Source: Dehalococcoidia bacterium
GTDB lineage: Bacteria; Chloroflexota; Dehalococcoidia; E44-bin15
Length of the DNA stretch: 64,000 nt
Assembly (NCBI GenBank): GCA_035528575.1
Contig: DATKYK010000021.1
Coordinates: forward strand, 62,001 to 126,000
Reading direction: 5' to 3'
In this document: piece by piece, positions 26,002 through 35,118 of the stretch
Layout: the number at the start of each line of letters is the position of its first letter
How positions within the stretch are numbered: position 1 is the first letter of the stretch
Notes under the pieces: model-generated
Seen by the model: only the letters and a program-made list of their open reading frames with translations
Database searches by the model: none
What the model was told of the DNA's origin: nothing
Position numbers and translations under genes: made by a program

Positions 26002-27651
26002 TCAGCAAACCCCGCACTCATGGCATTGGGCTGGGGGGCAGGGGGGGGTCTCCTCGCCGTGGTGTGACCGATCAAGTTCCCTTTCCAGATAAGCAGGCTC
26101 AACCCCCGAATCGATATTGGCCCAGGGGAGCCGCTCATCGAGCGGGATTTGCCTGCCAATGTAGAGATCGGCATCGAGCGAAAATTCCGCAAGCGTATGC
26201 CGCCACAAGGACAGGGATTTTTTATACACCCCACCCCTCTTACCTAAACCGACCATCCGGGAAAGTACCGGGGCCAGACTCCTATCGCCTCGCGATAGCA
26301 CACCCTGGACGACGCTCCAGGATATGCTCTCCGACCTGATCGCGATGCCCTTAGGCTCCAGGCTGTTTCTAAGCATGGCAAGTCGATGGGTGAGAATCTT
26401 GGCGCTGGCCATCGGAAGCCATTGGAAGGGTGTCCCTGCCTTGGGCACAAAAGGCTCGATGGTAAGGGTGAGATGACTCCCCGCTCGCCCGCGGTCAAGG
26501 CACCCCTTAAGGGAGAGAGTCAGCTTGATTATCTCATCGATATCGTCTTCGGTCTCGGTGGGCAAACCGATCATAAAATAGAGCTTGATTTGCCTGGGAG
26601 GATGTGTGGCGATCCAGCCTATCGCCTCGATGATGTCTTTCTCCGATACGCCTTTATTGATGATTTTGCGCAATCTTTCCGACCCTGCTTCCGGTGCCAG
26701 AGCCAGGGTTTGGGTGCCGCTTTCCACAAGCCCCATGAGGGCTATTCGCGAAAGGGGACGAATTCTCAGCGAGCTGATGGATAACTCTGCCCCCATTCGT
26801 TGCAATTTGTTCACCAGCTCTTCTATCTCAGGATGATCGAAGGGTGAAGCCCCCAAGAGCCCTATTCTTTTTCTATATTTCAGGCCGTTCTCAGCCTGGC
26901 TAAGCAGGTTATTCAAAGAACGAAAGCGAAAGGGGCGAAAAAGGAAACCGGCGAGGCAGAAGCGGCAGCCCCATCGACATCCACGAGCCTCCTCAATAAG
27001 GAACATATTACCAAGCTCTGTCTGGTGGGTAAGTATCACCGAGGTGGTGGCAAAGTCATCTATGTTACGCACCCACTGCCGGGAAACCGGCTTCCCAGAG
27101 TAGAGGCCGGGCACATAAACCCCGCCAAGCGAGGAGAGCGACTGTAGCATCTCATCCCTGCCACCTCCAATCCCCTCGGTTATAATATCAAGCATCGGGG
27201 GCAAGATAGCCTCCCCCTCCCCAATGGCAAAGCAGTCAAAGAAGGGTGAAAGCGGCTCCGGGTTGGCGACGATACAGGGTCCACCCGCAATCACCAGGGG
27301 GTGGGAATCGCTGCGGTCGGCAGCATATAAGGGCGTGGTGCTCCAGTTTAGCATCTCGACTACATTGAAGTAGTCCAGTTCGTAGGATATGGAGAAAGCG
27401 AGCACGGCGAAATCATCGAGGGGGTGTCCGGATTCAATACTTTTCCCATCCCCATCCCAGAATACCCGCTCGCAGACAATGTTGTCATAGCTATTGAGCA
27501 GACCGTAGATGGTCTGGAAGCCGAGGTTGGACATACCTACATAATAGGTATTGGGGTAAAGCAGAGCGATGGGGACTCTGCCGCCCCAATCCTTGAAGAT
27601 TGTGCCTTGCTCCCTAGAGAGCCTTTGCCTTGCTGCTTTGTCCCACCTCAT
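26002..27651 (-). CDS. radical SAM protein, TIGR03960-like
   Basis: A 549 aa iron-sulfur enzyme. An N-terminal B12-binding-like region (about 25-150) precedes the radical SAM core with its 4Fe-4S site CRWGCRFC at Cys225, 229 and 232. The C terminus has PWANIDSGV, then a cysteine-rich tail CPPAQCHECGVC, both seen in TIGR03960 proteins, which are usually followed by or fused to a DUF2344 domain; that domain is absent here. The reaction is unknown. It ends two bases before the yggS start, so the genes are co-transcribed. Confidence 0.82.
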   Translation of the reverse strand: MRWDKAARQRLSREQGTIFKDWGGRVPIALLYPNTYYVGMSNLGFQTIYGLLNSYDNIVCERVFWDGDGKSIESGHPLDDFAVLAFSISYELDYFNVVEMLNWSTTPLYAADRSDSHPLVIAGGPCIVANPEPLSPFFDCFAIGEGEAILPPMLDIITEGIGGGRDEMLQSLSSLGGVYVPGLYSGKPVSRQWVRNIDDFATTSVILTHQTELGNMFLIEEARGCRWGCRFCLAGFLFRPFRFRSLNNLLSQAENGLKYRKRIGLLGASPFDHPEIEELVNKLQRMGAELSISSLRIRPLSRIALMGLVESGTQTLALAPEAGSERLRKIINKGVSEKDIIEAIGWIATHPPRQIKLYFMIGLPTETEDDIDEIIKLTLSLKGCLDRGRAGSHLTLTIEPFVPKAGTPFQWLPMASAKILTHRLAMLRNSLEPKGIAIRSESISWSVVQGVLSRGDRSLAPVLSRMVGLGKRGGVYKKSLSLWRHTLAEFSLDADLYIGRQIPLDERLPWANIDSGVEPAYLERELDRSHHGEETPPCPPAQCHECGVC

Positions 27652-27730
27652 CTCACGTTATTTAGCTATCCATACACGACCCGGCCCATTTTGTCGATCT
27701 ATCCAAACGCCCGAGCCCTGACACTCATAA

Positions 27731-27970
27731 TTATATCATCATCTTCTCGCTGCCCACCATGGCAATCTCAATAGTCTGTCCGCAATTGTGACAGGTTATA
27801 GTCAAACTGACGGGGCGCTTCATCGCTCGCTCGGCGAGGGCAGTTACCATGGTATCAATATTATCCAGGCGTTGGTCCAGGGTGTTCAGACGTCGACGGA
27901 TCTGTTCCAGGCTTAACTCCTGTTCTTTCAATTCCATTTCCGCTTCTCGTGCCAAATTAGCCCTCCTCAA
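27731..27970 (-). CDS. small coiled-coil protein with CxxC
   Basis: A 79 aa protein. Residues 12-50 are a heptad-like charged helix (LEQIRRRLNTLDQRLDNIDTM), and residues 55-72 hold ITCHNCGQTIEI, a half zinc ribbon. The start codon overlaps the stop of the upstream 85 aa gene (ATGA), so the two are coupled. No family recognised. It could dimerise through the helix, with zinc bound between two chains (inference). Confidence 0.6.
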   Translation of the reverse strand: MRRANLAREAEMELKEQELSLEQIRRRLNTLDQRLDNIDTMVTALAERAMKRPVSLTITCHNCGQTIEIAMVGSEKMMI

Positions 27971-28224
27971 TCAGTGGCTAAGAATGAACCACCCAGTATG
28001 ATTAGCACCAGTCCCACGGTAACAAGTATCCACCCACCCACCCTGAGCGCGCCGGGTTCGACATGCGAAGGCCAGCGGGTCAGGAACTCTCTCAGATCGG
28101 GGCGCTGTGAGAGACTATGGTTAAGCCCCCGCTCCTCACCCCTGGCCCATAAAAAGGAGATAATGCCCAGGATGAGAAAAAAACCTCCCATCCCCATCAT
28201 GATATAGCTATCGAGATCATGCAT
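27967..28224 (-). CDS. small two-helix membrane protein
   Basis: An 85 aa protein with hydrophobic segments at about 8-27 and 60-82 separated by a charged loop (RGEERGLNHSLSQRPDLREF). It has no recognised domain. Coupling to the coiled-coil/CxxC gene downstream suggests a two-component membrane assembly, but this is only inferred from the four-base overlap. Confidence 0.6.
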   Translation of the reverse strand: MHDLDSYIMMGMGGFFLILGIISFLWARGEERGLNHSLSQRPDLREFLTRWPSHVEPGALRVGGWILVTVGLVLIILGGSFLATD

Positions 28225-28262
28225 AGCTGGAGCCTTTTTATGCCTCTAACAATCTGGTTTGT

Positions 28263-29147
28263 TTATCTCTCTAAGAATACTAACGATAGAACGTATCGCC
28301 TAGCTCCATAACTAAAACCCTTTGACTCGATGTAATAGCGACCTTTGAGATTGCCGAGGGAGAGTAACTCGAAATCAGCAATCACATTGTCTGAGTTGTA
28401 GGCTTCATAGATCATGGAGTCATCTTTGACAGATTTTTTATACGGAATGAAAAAAGAGTCTTTATTTGTTTTCTTGCTAGGTTGATGAGACCACAAGATT
28501 CGTAGTTTTCTTTTACTAGAATTCGGACCTTCACGAAATGTCCAAGCAATAGCTAAGCACGGTTCAGAGGCCATTTCAATGAACCGTATAGTTGTAGCGA
28601 CTATGGAAGTTTGAAAGGTACGCGCTAGAGGCCAAATTGATCTTATTGAAAAGCCAGATTTCTCGGCGTATAACTTGAATGTTACCTCGGGCATTAGAAG
28701 CTCGGCGGCGCCAATATTGCAGAGAGCTTCTTCGGTGCTAATGTTTCCTTCGGAACATGAATCGAGTTTAGCGGTAGTATTGTCTGGTTTCATATCTCTG
28801 TTCATGAAAAATGTATGCGCGATCTCGTGCGCGAGAGAGAAATTTTGTCTAACCGGATGGCGAAGAACATTGAGCTTCACTTCATATCCATCTTCAAGCC
28901 TTATGAGAAGGGCATCTATCCTTCCGAGATCTGTTTTAGTGATCTTTTTTATTCCTTGAAGATGTGCATAGCGCTCAGGTAGGAAAGGAGGGTTAGCAAT
29001 GCCACTCTTTTCGAGTAGCTCCCGAGCGTGGCATTGAATAACCTCGACGGGGTTGGCATAGTCAGGCACATCACTGTGCTCTCTTACACTTTTATTCTGC
29101 CGGGTTGTTACTTCTGCAACCATTAACTCAACTTCAAACAGGGACAT
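28263..29147 (-). CDS. ImmA/IrrE family metallo-endopeptidase
   Basis: A 294 aa predicted zinc peptidase with HEIAH at residues 107-111, preceded by RQNFSLA and followed by hydrophobic and acidic residues, as in ImmA and the radiation-response protein IrrE. Members cleave a partner XRE-type repressor to start a stress response. Exactly such a partner (XRE helix-turn-helix) is encoded immediately upstream, with the TAATG junction sharing one base. The C-terminal 110 residues show no recognised domain. The gene is more A+T-rich than its neighbours. Confidence 0.82.
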   Translation of the reverse strand: MSLFEVELMVAEVTTRQNKSVREHSDVPDYANPVEVIQCHARELLEKSGIANPPFLPERYAHLQGIKKITKTDLGRIDALLIRLEDGYEVKLNVLRHPVRQNFSLAHEIAHTFFMNRDMKPDNTTAKLDSCSEGNISTEEALCNIGAAELLMPEVTFKLYAEKSGFSIRSIWPLARTFQTSIVATTIRFIEMASEPCLAIAWTFREGPNSSKRKLRILWSHQPSKKTNKDSFFIPYKKSVKDDSMIYEAYNSDNVIADFELLSLGNLKGRYYIESKGFSYGARRYVLSLVFLER

Positions 29148-29671
29148 TAGTCATCTGGTCCCTGTCCTCCTTGGTGTGCGCCGCAATGTCTACATTTTGC
29201 GCCACCATAAAACGGGGCGCCACATTTAATACAAGTATCGAGAACGGAATCAGAATTGCTAGATATGTAAAATTGCTTAGTCGCTGCAAATATCTGTTTA
29301 TTAGTTGTAGCTTCTGAATCACTTCTATTATTAGGTGTTTCATCGAGTAAGGGGAACATCCTTGTACCATGAATTTCATCCTGGCCCATGGTGAATAACT
29401 TCAATAATTTATCATCGGTGAATTCTCTGCAGACTTCTTCCGTACTTAAGCCAACCGCCCTCGCGGCAAACAGCCGAGGCCTAAGGCACACCGCGAGACG
29501 TTCCAGAAACGCTCGAGAAACAACTATTTCCAAGCCGTCTTCTATTCTCGAAAGATATGCTGCTGAGAAATACATACGAGAGGCGAGTTCCGCGAGACTT
29601 AAGTCCATAGCAATTCGCGCCTTGCGAATTCCTTTACCCAACCTTCTAGCCTTAGTATCTCCTAACTTCAC
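29147..29671 (-). CDS. XRE family transcriptional regulator with C-terminal zinc ribbon
   Basis: About 174 aa. The N-terminal helix-turn-helix (LGKGIRKARIAMDLSLAELASRMYFSAAYLSRIEDG) is a typical Cro/C1-type DNA-binding domain. The C terminus carries CIKCGAPF and CRHCGAH, a CxxC-CxxC zinc ribbon. The frame is open to a GTG at 29704 inside nrdJ, but the GTG at 29671 is preceded by GAGGAT and leaves a 10-base gap, so it is preferred. Paired with the ImmA/IrrE peptidase downstream; probably a repressor removed by cleavage. Confidence 0.78.
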   Translation of the reverse strand: MKLGDTKARRLGKGIRKARIAMDLSLAELASRMYFSAAYLSRIEDGLEIVVSRAFLERLAVCLRPRLFAARAVGLSTEEVCREFTDDKLLKLFTMGQDEIHGTRMFPLLDETPNNRSDSEATTNKQIFAATKQFYISSNSDSVLDTCIKCGAPFYGGAKCRHCGAHQGGQGPDD

Positions 29672-29681
29672 GTTATTATCC

Positions 29682-32315
29682 TCAACTGCACTTGGTATAG
29701 CCACATGCGTGGCAGATGTGACACCCCTCCTGATATACCAGCATGCCGCCGCACTCCGGGCACTGCCCGCCCACGTTCATATTCAGGTATTGCTGCTCAT
29801 CCTCAAGTTCACGCTCAGCTAGAAGTTTACCCTGGGGGTAATTGACTCCTTTAAGGGATTCGGTATTATTATCACCACTCTTAAGCTGCCTTTCCAGCAC
29901 ACTCCCGATGGCATCGGGGCAGGACAGCACCGCGTGGCCTTGCTCCCAGGCGATGGCGGGACAGCGAATGCCCCTGAGGTGTTTTACCACCGAGGTGACA
30001 TCTACCCCAGAGCGAAGAGCAAGTGATATGAGCCTGCAGATGGCTTCAAGCTGAGCCGAGGCACAGCCCCCCGCCTTCCCCAGGCTGGAGAAGACCTCGC
30101 AGACCCCGTGTTCATCGGAGTTCACCGTTACATAGATATTGCCGCAACCAGTGGCTACCTTCTCGGTAACACCCCTGGTGGTCCTGGCTCGCCGCCTGGG
30201 GGCCCTGGGGACCAATGTATCGACCTTTTCCCCCTCAGCGAGGCTCAGCACCTGCCTATCCTTGCTCCTGTCTCGATAGATGGTGATCCCTTTACACCCC
30301 TCGGTATAGGCGAGCATATATGCTTGGGCCACATCCTCCCTGGTGGCGCTGTGTGGAAAGTTTATAGTCTTGGACACTGCATTATTGGTCGATTTTTGAA
30401 AAGCGGCCTGCATCCTGACGTGCCATTCGGGGCTGATGTCATGGGCGGTGACAAAGAACCTTCTAATGTCTTCGGGGATAATATCCATATCTTTAATAGA
30501 GCCCCGCTTGGCCAGTTCCTTCATAAGCTCTTCGCTATAGAATCCCTCCCTCTTGGCCACTTCCTCAAAGAGTGGGTTCACCTCCACCAGTTTATCGCCA
30601 TCCAATATGTTGTGCACATAGCTCAGTGCAAATAGCGGCTCGATGCTGCTTGAACAGCCGGCAATGATGCTCAGGGTGCCGGTGGGGGCGATGGTGGTTC
30701 TGGTAGCGTTCCTTACCCTATGGCCGCCGGGAACATCGTAAACGCTCCCTTCAAAGGAGGGGAATACACCCCTCTCCTCTGCCAGTGCCATCGATGTCTC
30801 TGTCGCCTTTTGATTAATAAACTTCATGAGCTCATCAGCGACCCTGAGGGCATCATCCGAATCATAGGGAATTCCTAACTTAATCAACATATCGGCGAAA
30901 CCCATCACCCCAAGGCCGATCTTCCTCGTCTTTTGGGTCATCTTCTCGATCTCGGGAATGGGGAAGCTGTTCTTATCGATCACATTGTCCAGGAACCTGA
31001 CGGCTGTTGTTACTGTCTTGGCCAGCTTATCATAGTCTATAGCGGGCTTCCCTTCATCGAGCATCCGCGAAAGGTTTATCGAGCCCAGGTTGCAGGACTC
31101 GTAGGGGAGGAGGGGCTGCTCCCCGCAGGGGTTGGTGCTCTCGATTTTACCGAGGTGTGGGGTAGGGTTATTATCCTCATCGTTCATGCGGTCGATGAAA
31201 ACCAGGCCCGGGTCGCCGGTTCGCCACGCCAGGTCCACGATCTTATCGAAGAGCTCCCTGGCGTTGAGCTTATCATGAATTGATTTATCACGGGGGTTTA
31301 TCAGGTCATAGTCGGTGCCATCTACAACTGCCTTAATAAATTCACCGGTTGCCGCCACAGAGAGGTTGAAGTTGGTGAGGGTGTTGCCATTTTCCTTAGC
31401 GGTGATGAATTGCTCGATATCGGGATGATTGACGTTTAAGATAGCCATGTTGGCGCCACGGCGCATCCCCCCCTGCTTGATGACATCGGTGGCCGCATCG
31501 AAGGCTTTCATGAAGGAAACGGGACCGCTGGCAAACTTACCGGTGGACCCCACCATATCGCCCTCTGGCCTTAACCTGGAGAAGGAGAAGCCGGTGCCGC
31601 CGCCGCTCTTGTGAATAAGCGCGGTGTATTTTATCGCGTCGAAGATGCATTCCATGGAATCCTCGATAGGGAGGACGAAGCAGGCGGAGAGTTGTTGCAA
31701 TTCCCGGCCGGCATTCATCAGGGTAGGGGAGTTGGGCAGAAAATCAAGATTGGCCATCGCCCGATAGAACTTCTCCTCCCAGGCTGTAATATCCACTTCG
31801 GGGTCGTAGTTGAGCTCGGCTGAGGCGATATTATGGGCCACGCGATGGAACATATCCTGGGGTGTTTCGACCTGATCCTTGCTATCCGTTTTCAGGTATC
31901 TCTTCTCCAGAACCCTCATTGCATTTTCCGAGAACCCGGCAGGTTCGGCTTTCGTTGACCCTAATTTCTTCAGCGGAGTAACCCTGCGGTCCTCAGCCGG
32001 CTGCTCCTTCCGTTTCGATTCGGTGGGGTGTATTACAACCTCCATTTCACTCCCTTCAGCTTCACTTCCTTCAGCGATAATTAGCTTCACCATTGATTGA
32101 ATTTCAGCCGGCCTCAGTCGCGACTCGGGGATGGCGCCCTCCATTCCGGGAAAGCTCTGATAGGTTTGCTCCAGGCGCTGGATCACCTGTTCGGTAACTC
32201 GTTCCACCACCTCCCTATTCGAGATACCCAGAGAATCGGCGGCGCTAAACACAACGCGCGCGATTCTGTCACGGAGGTGAGGTGAGCCATTATTTCTACT
32301 CGAATTGGTTGCCAT
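29682..32315 (-). CDS. nrdJ: adenosylcobalamin-dependent ribonucleotide reductase (class II)
   Basis: An 877 aa B12-dependent reductase that makes deoxyribonucleotides with or without oxygen. After a divergent 110-residue N-terminal region, the catalytic barrel shows Cys212 in [19 protein letters not shown], the active-site NPCGE (Cys397, Glu399) and [14 protein letters not shown]. The C terminus ends in CPECGGM...[12 protein letters not shown], the zinc-finger tail that carries redox cysteines. The nrdR stop is 15 bases upstream of its ATG. Cobalamin dependence agrees with a Dehalococcoidia-like host. Confidence 0.93.
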   Translation of the reverse strand: MATNSSRNNGSPHLRDRIARVVFSAADSLGISNREVVERVTEQVIQRLEQTYQSFPGMEGAIPESRLRPAEIQSMVKLIIAEGSEAEGSEMEVVIHPTESKRKEQPAEDRRVTPLKKLGSTKAEPAGFSENAMRVLEKRYLKTDSKDQVETPQDMFHRVAHNIASAELNYDPEVDITAWEEKFYRAMANLDFLPNSPTLMNAGRELQQLSACFVLPIEDSMECIFDAIKYTALIHKSGGGTGFSFSRLRPEGDMVGSTGKFASGPVSFMKAFDAATDVIKQGGMRRGANMAILNVNHPDIEQFITAKENGNTLTNFNLSVAATGEFIKAVVDGTDYDLINPRDKSIHDKLNARELFDKIVDLAWRTGDPGLVFIDRMNDEDNNPTPHLGKIESTNPCGEQPLLPYESCNLGSINLSRMLDEGKPAIDYDKLAKTVTTAVRFLDNVIDKNSFPIPEIEKMTQKTRKIGLGVMGFADMLIKLGIPYDSDDALRVADELMKFINQKATETSMALAEERGVFPSFEGSVYDVPGGHRVRNATRTTIAPTGTLSIIAGCSSSIEPLFALSYVHNILDGDKLVEVNPLFEEVAKREGFYSEELMKELAKRGSIKDMDIIPEDIRRFFVTAHDISPEWHVRMQAAFQKSTNNAVSKTINFPHSATREDVAQAYMLAYTEGCKGITIYRDRSKDRQVLSLAEGEKVDTLVPRAPRRRARTTRGVTEKVATGCGNIYVTVNSDEHGVCEVFSSLGKAGGCASAQLEAICRLISLALRSGVDVTSVVKHLRGIRCPAIAWEQGHAVLSCPDAIGSVLERQLKSGDNNTESLKGVNYPQGKLLAERELEDEQQYLNMNVGGQCPECGGMLVYQEGCHICHACGYTKCS

Positions 32316-32330
32316 GACTTTTCTCCCATC

Positions 32331-32894
32331 TTACGTTGATGGCATTAGTCTGTTGCTTCTCCCCCGCTTTCTTTTACCAATTGCATTAAGCTCCTTATCG
32401 GAGAAATTGGGGAAGAGGGGGAGCTGGGTGGTGGAACTACGGGGCAGGCTGAGCCTGGCATAAGCATCTGCCTCTTCCCGCACCTCTTCGATGTCGTCGA
32501 AGGCGCGATATACGCTGGCGAAACGTATGTAGGCGATGCCATCGAGCTGGCGCAGTCGCTCCATCACCATATCCCCGATAACCGAGGCAGCTACCTCTCC
32601 CTTACCCGACTTACGAAGTCGATCCTCGATGTCAGCTACTATTTGCTCGATGGTGTCCTTAGAGACCGGGCGCTTGATGCAGGCCTTTCTAATCCCTCCC
32701 ATTACTTTATCACGCCTGAACTCCTCGCGCTGCCCATTCTTCTTGATCACCAGCAGTGAGACCGTATGAAGCCGCTCGTAGGTAGTATAGCGAGCCCTAC
32801 ACCCGAGGCACTCGCGGCGTCGTCTTACTGCCTCAATCACATCGCGGGAGTCAATGACCTTGGAATCATCATGACCACAATAAGGACATCTCAT
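32331..32894 (-). CDS. nrdR: transcriptional repressor NrdR
   Basis: A 187 aa ATP-cone regulator of ribonucleotide reductase genes. It opens MRCPYCGHDDSKVIDSR, with a CxxC...CxxC zinc ribbon (Cys3, Cys6, and CLGC near residue 31), followed by the ATP-cone domain (VIKKNGQREEFRRDKVMGGI). The frame continues 28 codons upstream across the promoter, but the family always starts at this MRCPYC. It is the first gene of an operon with nrdJ, and its own promoter carries NrdR boxes, so it is autoregulated. The C-terminal basic tail is longer than average. Confidence 0.93.
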   Translation of the reverse strand: MRCPYCGHDDSKVIDSRDVIEAVRRRRECLGCRARYTTYERLHTVSLLVIKKNGQREEFRRDKVMGGIRKACIKRPVSKDTIEQIVADIEDRLRKSGKGEVAASVIGDMVMERLRQLDGIAYIRFASVYRAFDDIEEVREEADAYARLSLPRSSTTQLPLFPNFSDKELNAIGKRKRGRSNRLMPST

Positions 32895-32905
32895 GGCACG
32901 AAAAT

Positions 32906-32921
32906 ACACTATATAGGGCGG
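32906..32921 (-). promoter_or_regulatory. NrdR box 1 (half-degenerate)
   Basis: ACACTATATA, the first ten bases of the NrdR consensus acaCwAtATaTwGTgt, is exact here; the other half is degenerate. It lies just downstream of the -10 box, over the predicted transcription start of nrdR-nrdJ, 29 bases from box 2. Confidence 0.6.
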
Positions 32922-32928
32922 TGTTGCT

Positions 32929-32957
32929 ATAATAACACAATATATAGTAATTGTCAA
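32929..32957 (-). promoter_or_regulatory. sigma70 promoter of nrdR-nrdJ
   Basis: On the - strand, a perfect TTGACA (32957-32952), a 17-base spacer and TATTAT (32934-32929, one mismatch). The start should be near 32922, 28 bases before the nrdR ATG. The spacer is exactly occupied by NrdR box 2. Confidence 0.8.
32935..32950 (-). promoter_or_regulatory. NrdR box 2
   Basis: ACACAATATATAGTAA matches the 16-base NrdR consensus at 14 positions and lies between the -35 and -10 boxes. Binding here would exclude RNA polymerase. Confidence 0.75.
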
Positions 32958-33183
32958 TGCTTTTGGCTTCCAGGACATTAGTGACTGAGCACTGCTACAC
33001 CAGCCTGAGTGAGATTTTTTAGTTATTCTTTGTTTGTCACGAAAATGAAGCTTCGGGTAGTTCGAGGGTTACCTTGTAAACCGGGCGTTCGATTCGATAG
33101 TTTTTAGTTGGAGTGGTCAAGTATATGGTCGCTTCGGTAAAAGTAGTTAACTCCTATTCGTTGCATCAATGATAAGTAAAGCA

Positions 33184-33203
33184 CCCCTCAGATTGCTGAG
33201 GGG
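33184..33203. terminator. perfect 8-base hairpin
   Basis: CCCCTCAG (33184-33191) and CTGAGGGG (33196-33203) with the tetraloop ATTG. No T run follows on either strand, so its role is uncertain. Confidence 0.35.
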
Positions 33204-33261
33204 CATCTGAAGGCTCTTCGAATGTGCATAGTTGGAAGGAGTTCTCAGTGTGGGTTTGATA

Positions 33262-33426
33262 TTAAATGGTATATATCCAGAACTCGTACTCCTCCGCATC
33301 CCGTAGGAAATATATCCTCAAGTACTGCGAGACTCCCTCGCCCAACATGTGCTTCCTGTACTCGTTTACCCGGACTGGCTGGTACTCAGGGTCACAAACG
33401 TTATGCTTCGCATTTCTACTCCCCAT
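33262..33426 (-). CDS. possible small protein, 54 aa
   Basis: A short frame from ATG 33426 to TAA whose residue mix looks protein-like (EYRKHMLGEG, YLRIYFLRDAEEYEFWIY), with aromatic and charged residues alternating as in a beta strand-rich domain. There is no clear ribosome binding site and no recognised family. It may be a real small gene or the C-terminal remnant of a decayed one. Confidence 0.3.
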   Translation of the reverse strand: MGSRNAKHNVCDPEYQPVRVNEYRKHMLGEGVSQYLRIYFLRDAEEYEFWIYTI

Positions 33427-33923
33427 GCCGCAGTTATGCGCGAAAGGGGTTTAATAATGCAGGAGCCACTGGCTAGACTTGCGGCGAGCCGCTTTACACT
33501 CGCCAGCTTGCGGGGATTCAGCGGGGGTTCTATTAACCCAGTCACCGGCCGATGTAAACCTATTCTTAATCCCCCAGCAGTGCCTTTTAAAATCGGCATG
33601 CTTGTATTGTGAGGACCCAATGTGGGCCGGAGCATCGGCAGAACTGTGGGCCCGGGATGAGGAATCAATCTAACCTTGATATGTATTTCTGCACCGAAAG
33701 GTCAGTGAAAGTCCTTAAGCAGGGGAGTTCCCCACTGGAATTCCGTTATAGCTCCTGTCTGGTTAAACCCATATAGCGCGAGTTTGCTCTGCTCCACTCG
33801 GCGCCAGGGTTTCTTCATGGCAAGGTTCCCTGCAATTTCAGTTAAAGCAAAATCCGCAACACTGAGTATTCCCAAGCTATCCGCGAGCCGGATGGTACTT
33901 TTAGCGCTCGATATAGGGACAAG

Positions 33924-33978
33924 AGAGCCGCAGTCGCTCTGGCGACTACGGCTCTATATGGTCCCGGTTTGACCGGGA
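33924..33978 (-). terminator. double hairpin after ftsZ
   Basis: TCCCGGT/ACCGGGA (33962-33978) lies directly past the ftsZ stop, followed by a 14-base stem with one mismatch (33924-33937 with 33942-33955). There is no strong T run, so termination is probable only because of the stem strength and position at the end of ftsA-ftsZ. Confidence 0.5.
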
Positions 33979-33981
33979 ATG

Positions 33982-35103
33982 CTAGCGAACAAGGGTGCGG
34001 AAATGTGAGTTATTCTTGATGACAGGGGCTTCTACCTGATGTCTTCTGACCAGCGGGCGCCTTAGGATGGTGGGAATATCCAACTCCTGCTCACTCTCCG
34101 CGCTCTGGAGAAGACGACGCAACTCCTCGTCTTTGCGTACCGTTTTACTCCCGGTGCCATAGAAGCCGGTGGCGATCAGTGTCAGTTTTACCTCGTTATC
34201 CATCGAGGGATCGAGGCTTACGCCGAATATGATGTTCGCCTCGGGGTCTACTGCCTTGCCGATGATCTGAGCTGCCTCGTTGACCTCAAAGAGGGTCAGG
34301 CTACTGCCGCCGGTGATATTAAAGAGAACCCCCTTGGCCCCCTCTATGGAGACATCCAGAAGTGGGCTGGCGAGGGCTGCCTCAGCGGCATCGACGGCGC
34401 GATGCTGACCACTGCCATTACCGATGGACATCCAGGCTGGACCAGCATCCTTCATCACCGCATTGACATCGGCGAAGTCGAGATTGATCATCCCCGGTAC
34501 CGTTATCACCTCGGCAATGGCCTGAACCGCATGCATGAGAACATCGTCGGCCATCCTGAAGGCGCTGTCTACCGCAGTCCGCTGGTCGCAGAGGGCAAGC
34601 AGGCGGTCATTGGGGACGGTGATCAGGGTATCCACCTTGTCAATCAGCCGTTCGATACCATCTTCAGCCACCGTGGTGCGATGCGTCCCTTCGAAGGCGA
34701 ATGGTTTGGTGACCACGGCAATGGTGAGCGCGCCCGCTTCTTTGGCAAGCTCCGCAACCACCGGAGCGGTGCCGGTACCGGTACCGCCACCCATGCCAGC
34801 GGTGATAAATACCATGTCACAATCGTTGACGCATTCGCGTAGCTCATCGCGGCTCTGCTCTGCGGCTTTAAGGCCCAGCTCGGCGTTACCCCCAACACCC
34901 AATCCTCTGGTCAACTTCTCCCCGATCTGAATACGGGCAGGTACCTCGGTACCGAGCAAGGCCTGGGAATCGGTGTTAATCCCGATGAAGTCCACACCTT
35001 GAATATCTGCCTGGATCATGCGGGTGATCGCATTGCAACCACCACCTCCAAGGCCTAAGACCTTAATCTTTGCTGGGTTAGGAACAAAGTTCGTTCTTGC
35101 CAT
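33982..35103 (-). CDS. ftsZ: cell division protein FtsZ
   Basis: A 373 aa tubulin-like GTPase that builds the division ring. It has VLGLGGGGCNAI at the start, the GTP-binding GGGTGTGTAPVVA, the NLDFADV loop and the T7-type region. The C-terminal tail is present, with a basic end (RRPLVRRHQVEAPVIKNNSHFRTLVR) that differs from the usual conserved FtsA-binding peptide. The start is preceded by AAGGAGG. It forms a pair with ftsA, 15 bases apart. Confidence 0.96.
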   Translation of the reverse strand: MARTNFVPNPAKIKVLGLGGGGCNAITRMIQADIQGVDFIGINTDSQALLGTEVPARIQIGEKLTRGLGVGGNAELGLKAAEQSRDELRECVNDCDMVFITAGMGGGTGTGTAPVVAELAKEAGALTIAVVTKPFAFEGTHRTTVAEDGIERLIDKVDTLITVPNDRLLALCDQRTAVDSAFRMADDVLMHAVQAIAEVITVPGMINLDFADVNAVMKDAGPAWMSIGNGSGQHRAVDAAEAALASPLLDVSIEGAKGVLFNITGGSSLTLFEVNEAAQIIGKAVDPEANIIFGVSLDPSMDNEVKLTLIATGFYGTGSKTVRKDEELRRLLQSAESEQELDIPTILRRPLVRRHQVEAPVIKNNSHFRTLVR

Positions 35104-35118
35104 GTTTTCCTCCTTTCC

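Larger units (their letters stand above)
32979..33981. other. 1 kb stretch without a convincing gene
   Basis: Overlapping short frames occur on both strands, but none has both a ribosome binding site and recognisable sequence. Hairpins are at 33184, 33924 and 33962. The middle (33430-33650) is locally open in opposing frames, often a sign of decayed coding DNA. A TTGTAA-centred, tRNA-like segment near 33085 does not fold into a cloverleaf. I see no RNase P, tmRNA or SRP RNA signature. Confidence 0.5.

Noticed and set aside
26001-26234. N-terminal extension of the YggS protein (78 codons)
   Set aside because: It overlaps the radical SAM gene, is unlike the family, and an ATG at 26000 gives the standard protein.
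32895-32978. N-terminal extension of NrdR (28 codons)
   Set aside because: It would run through the promoter and NrdR boxes; the family starts at MRCPYC.
33060-33110. tRNA-like stretch with CTTGTAA and TTCGATTC
   Set aside because: The anticodon arm does not pair, and no acceptor or D arm can be formed on either strand.
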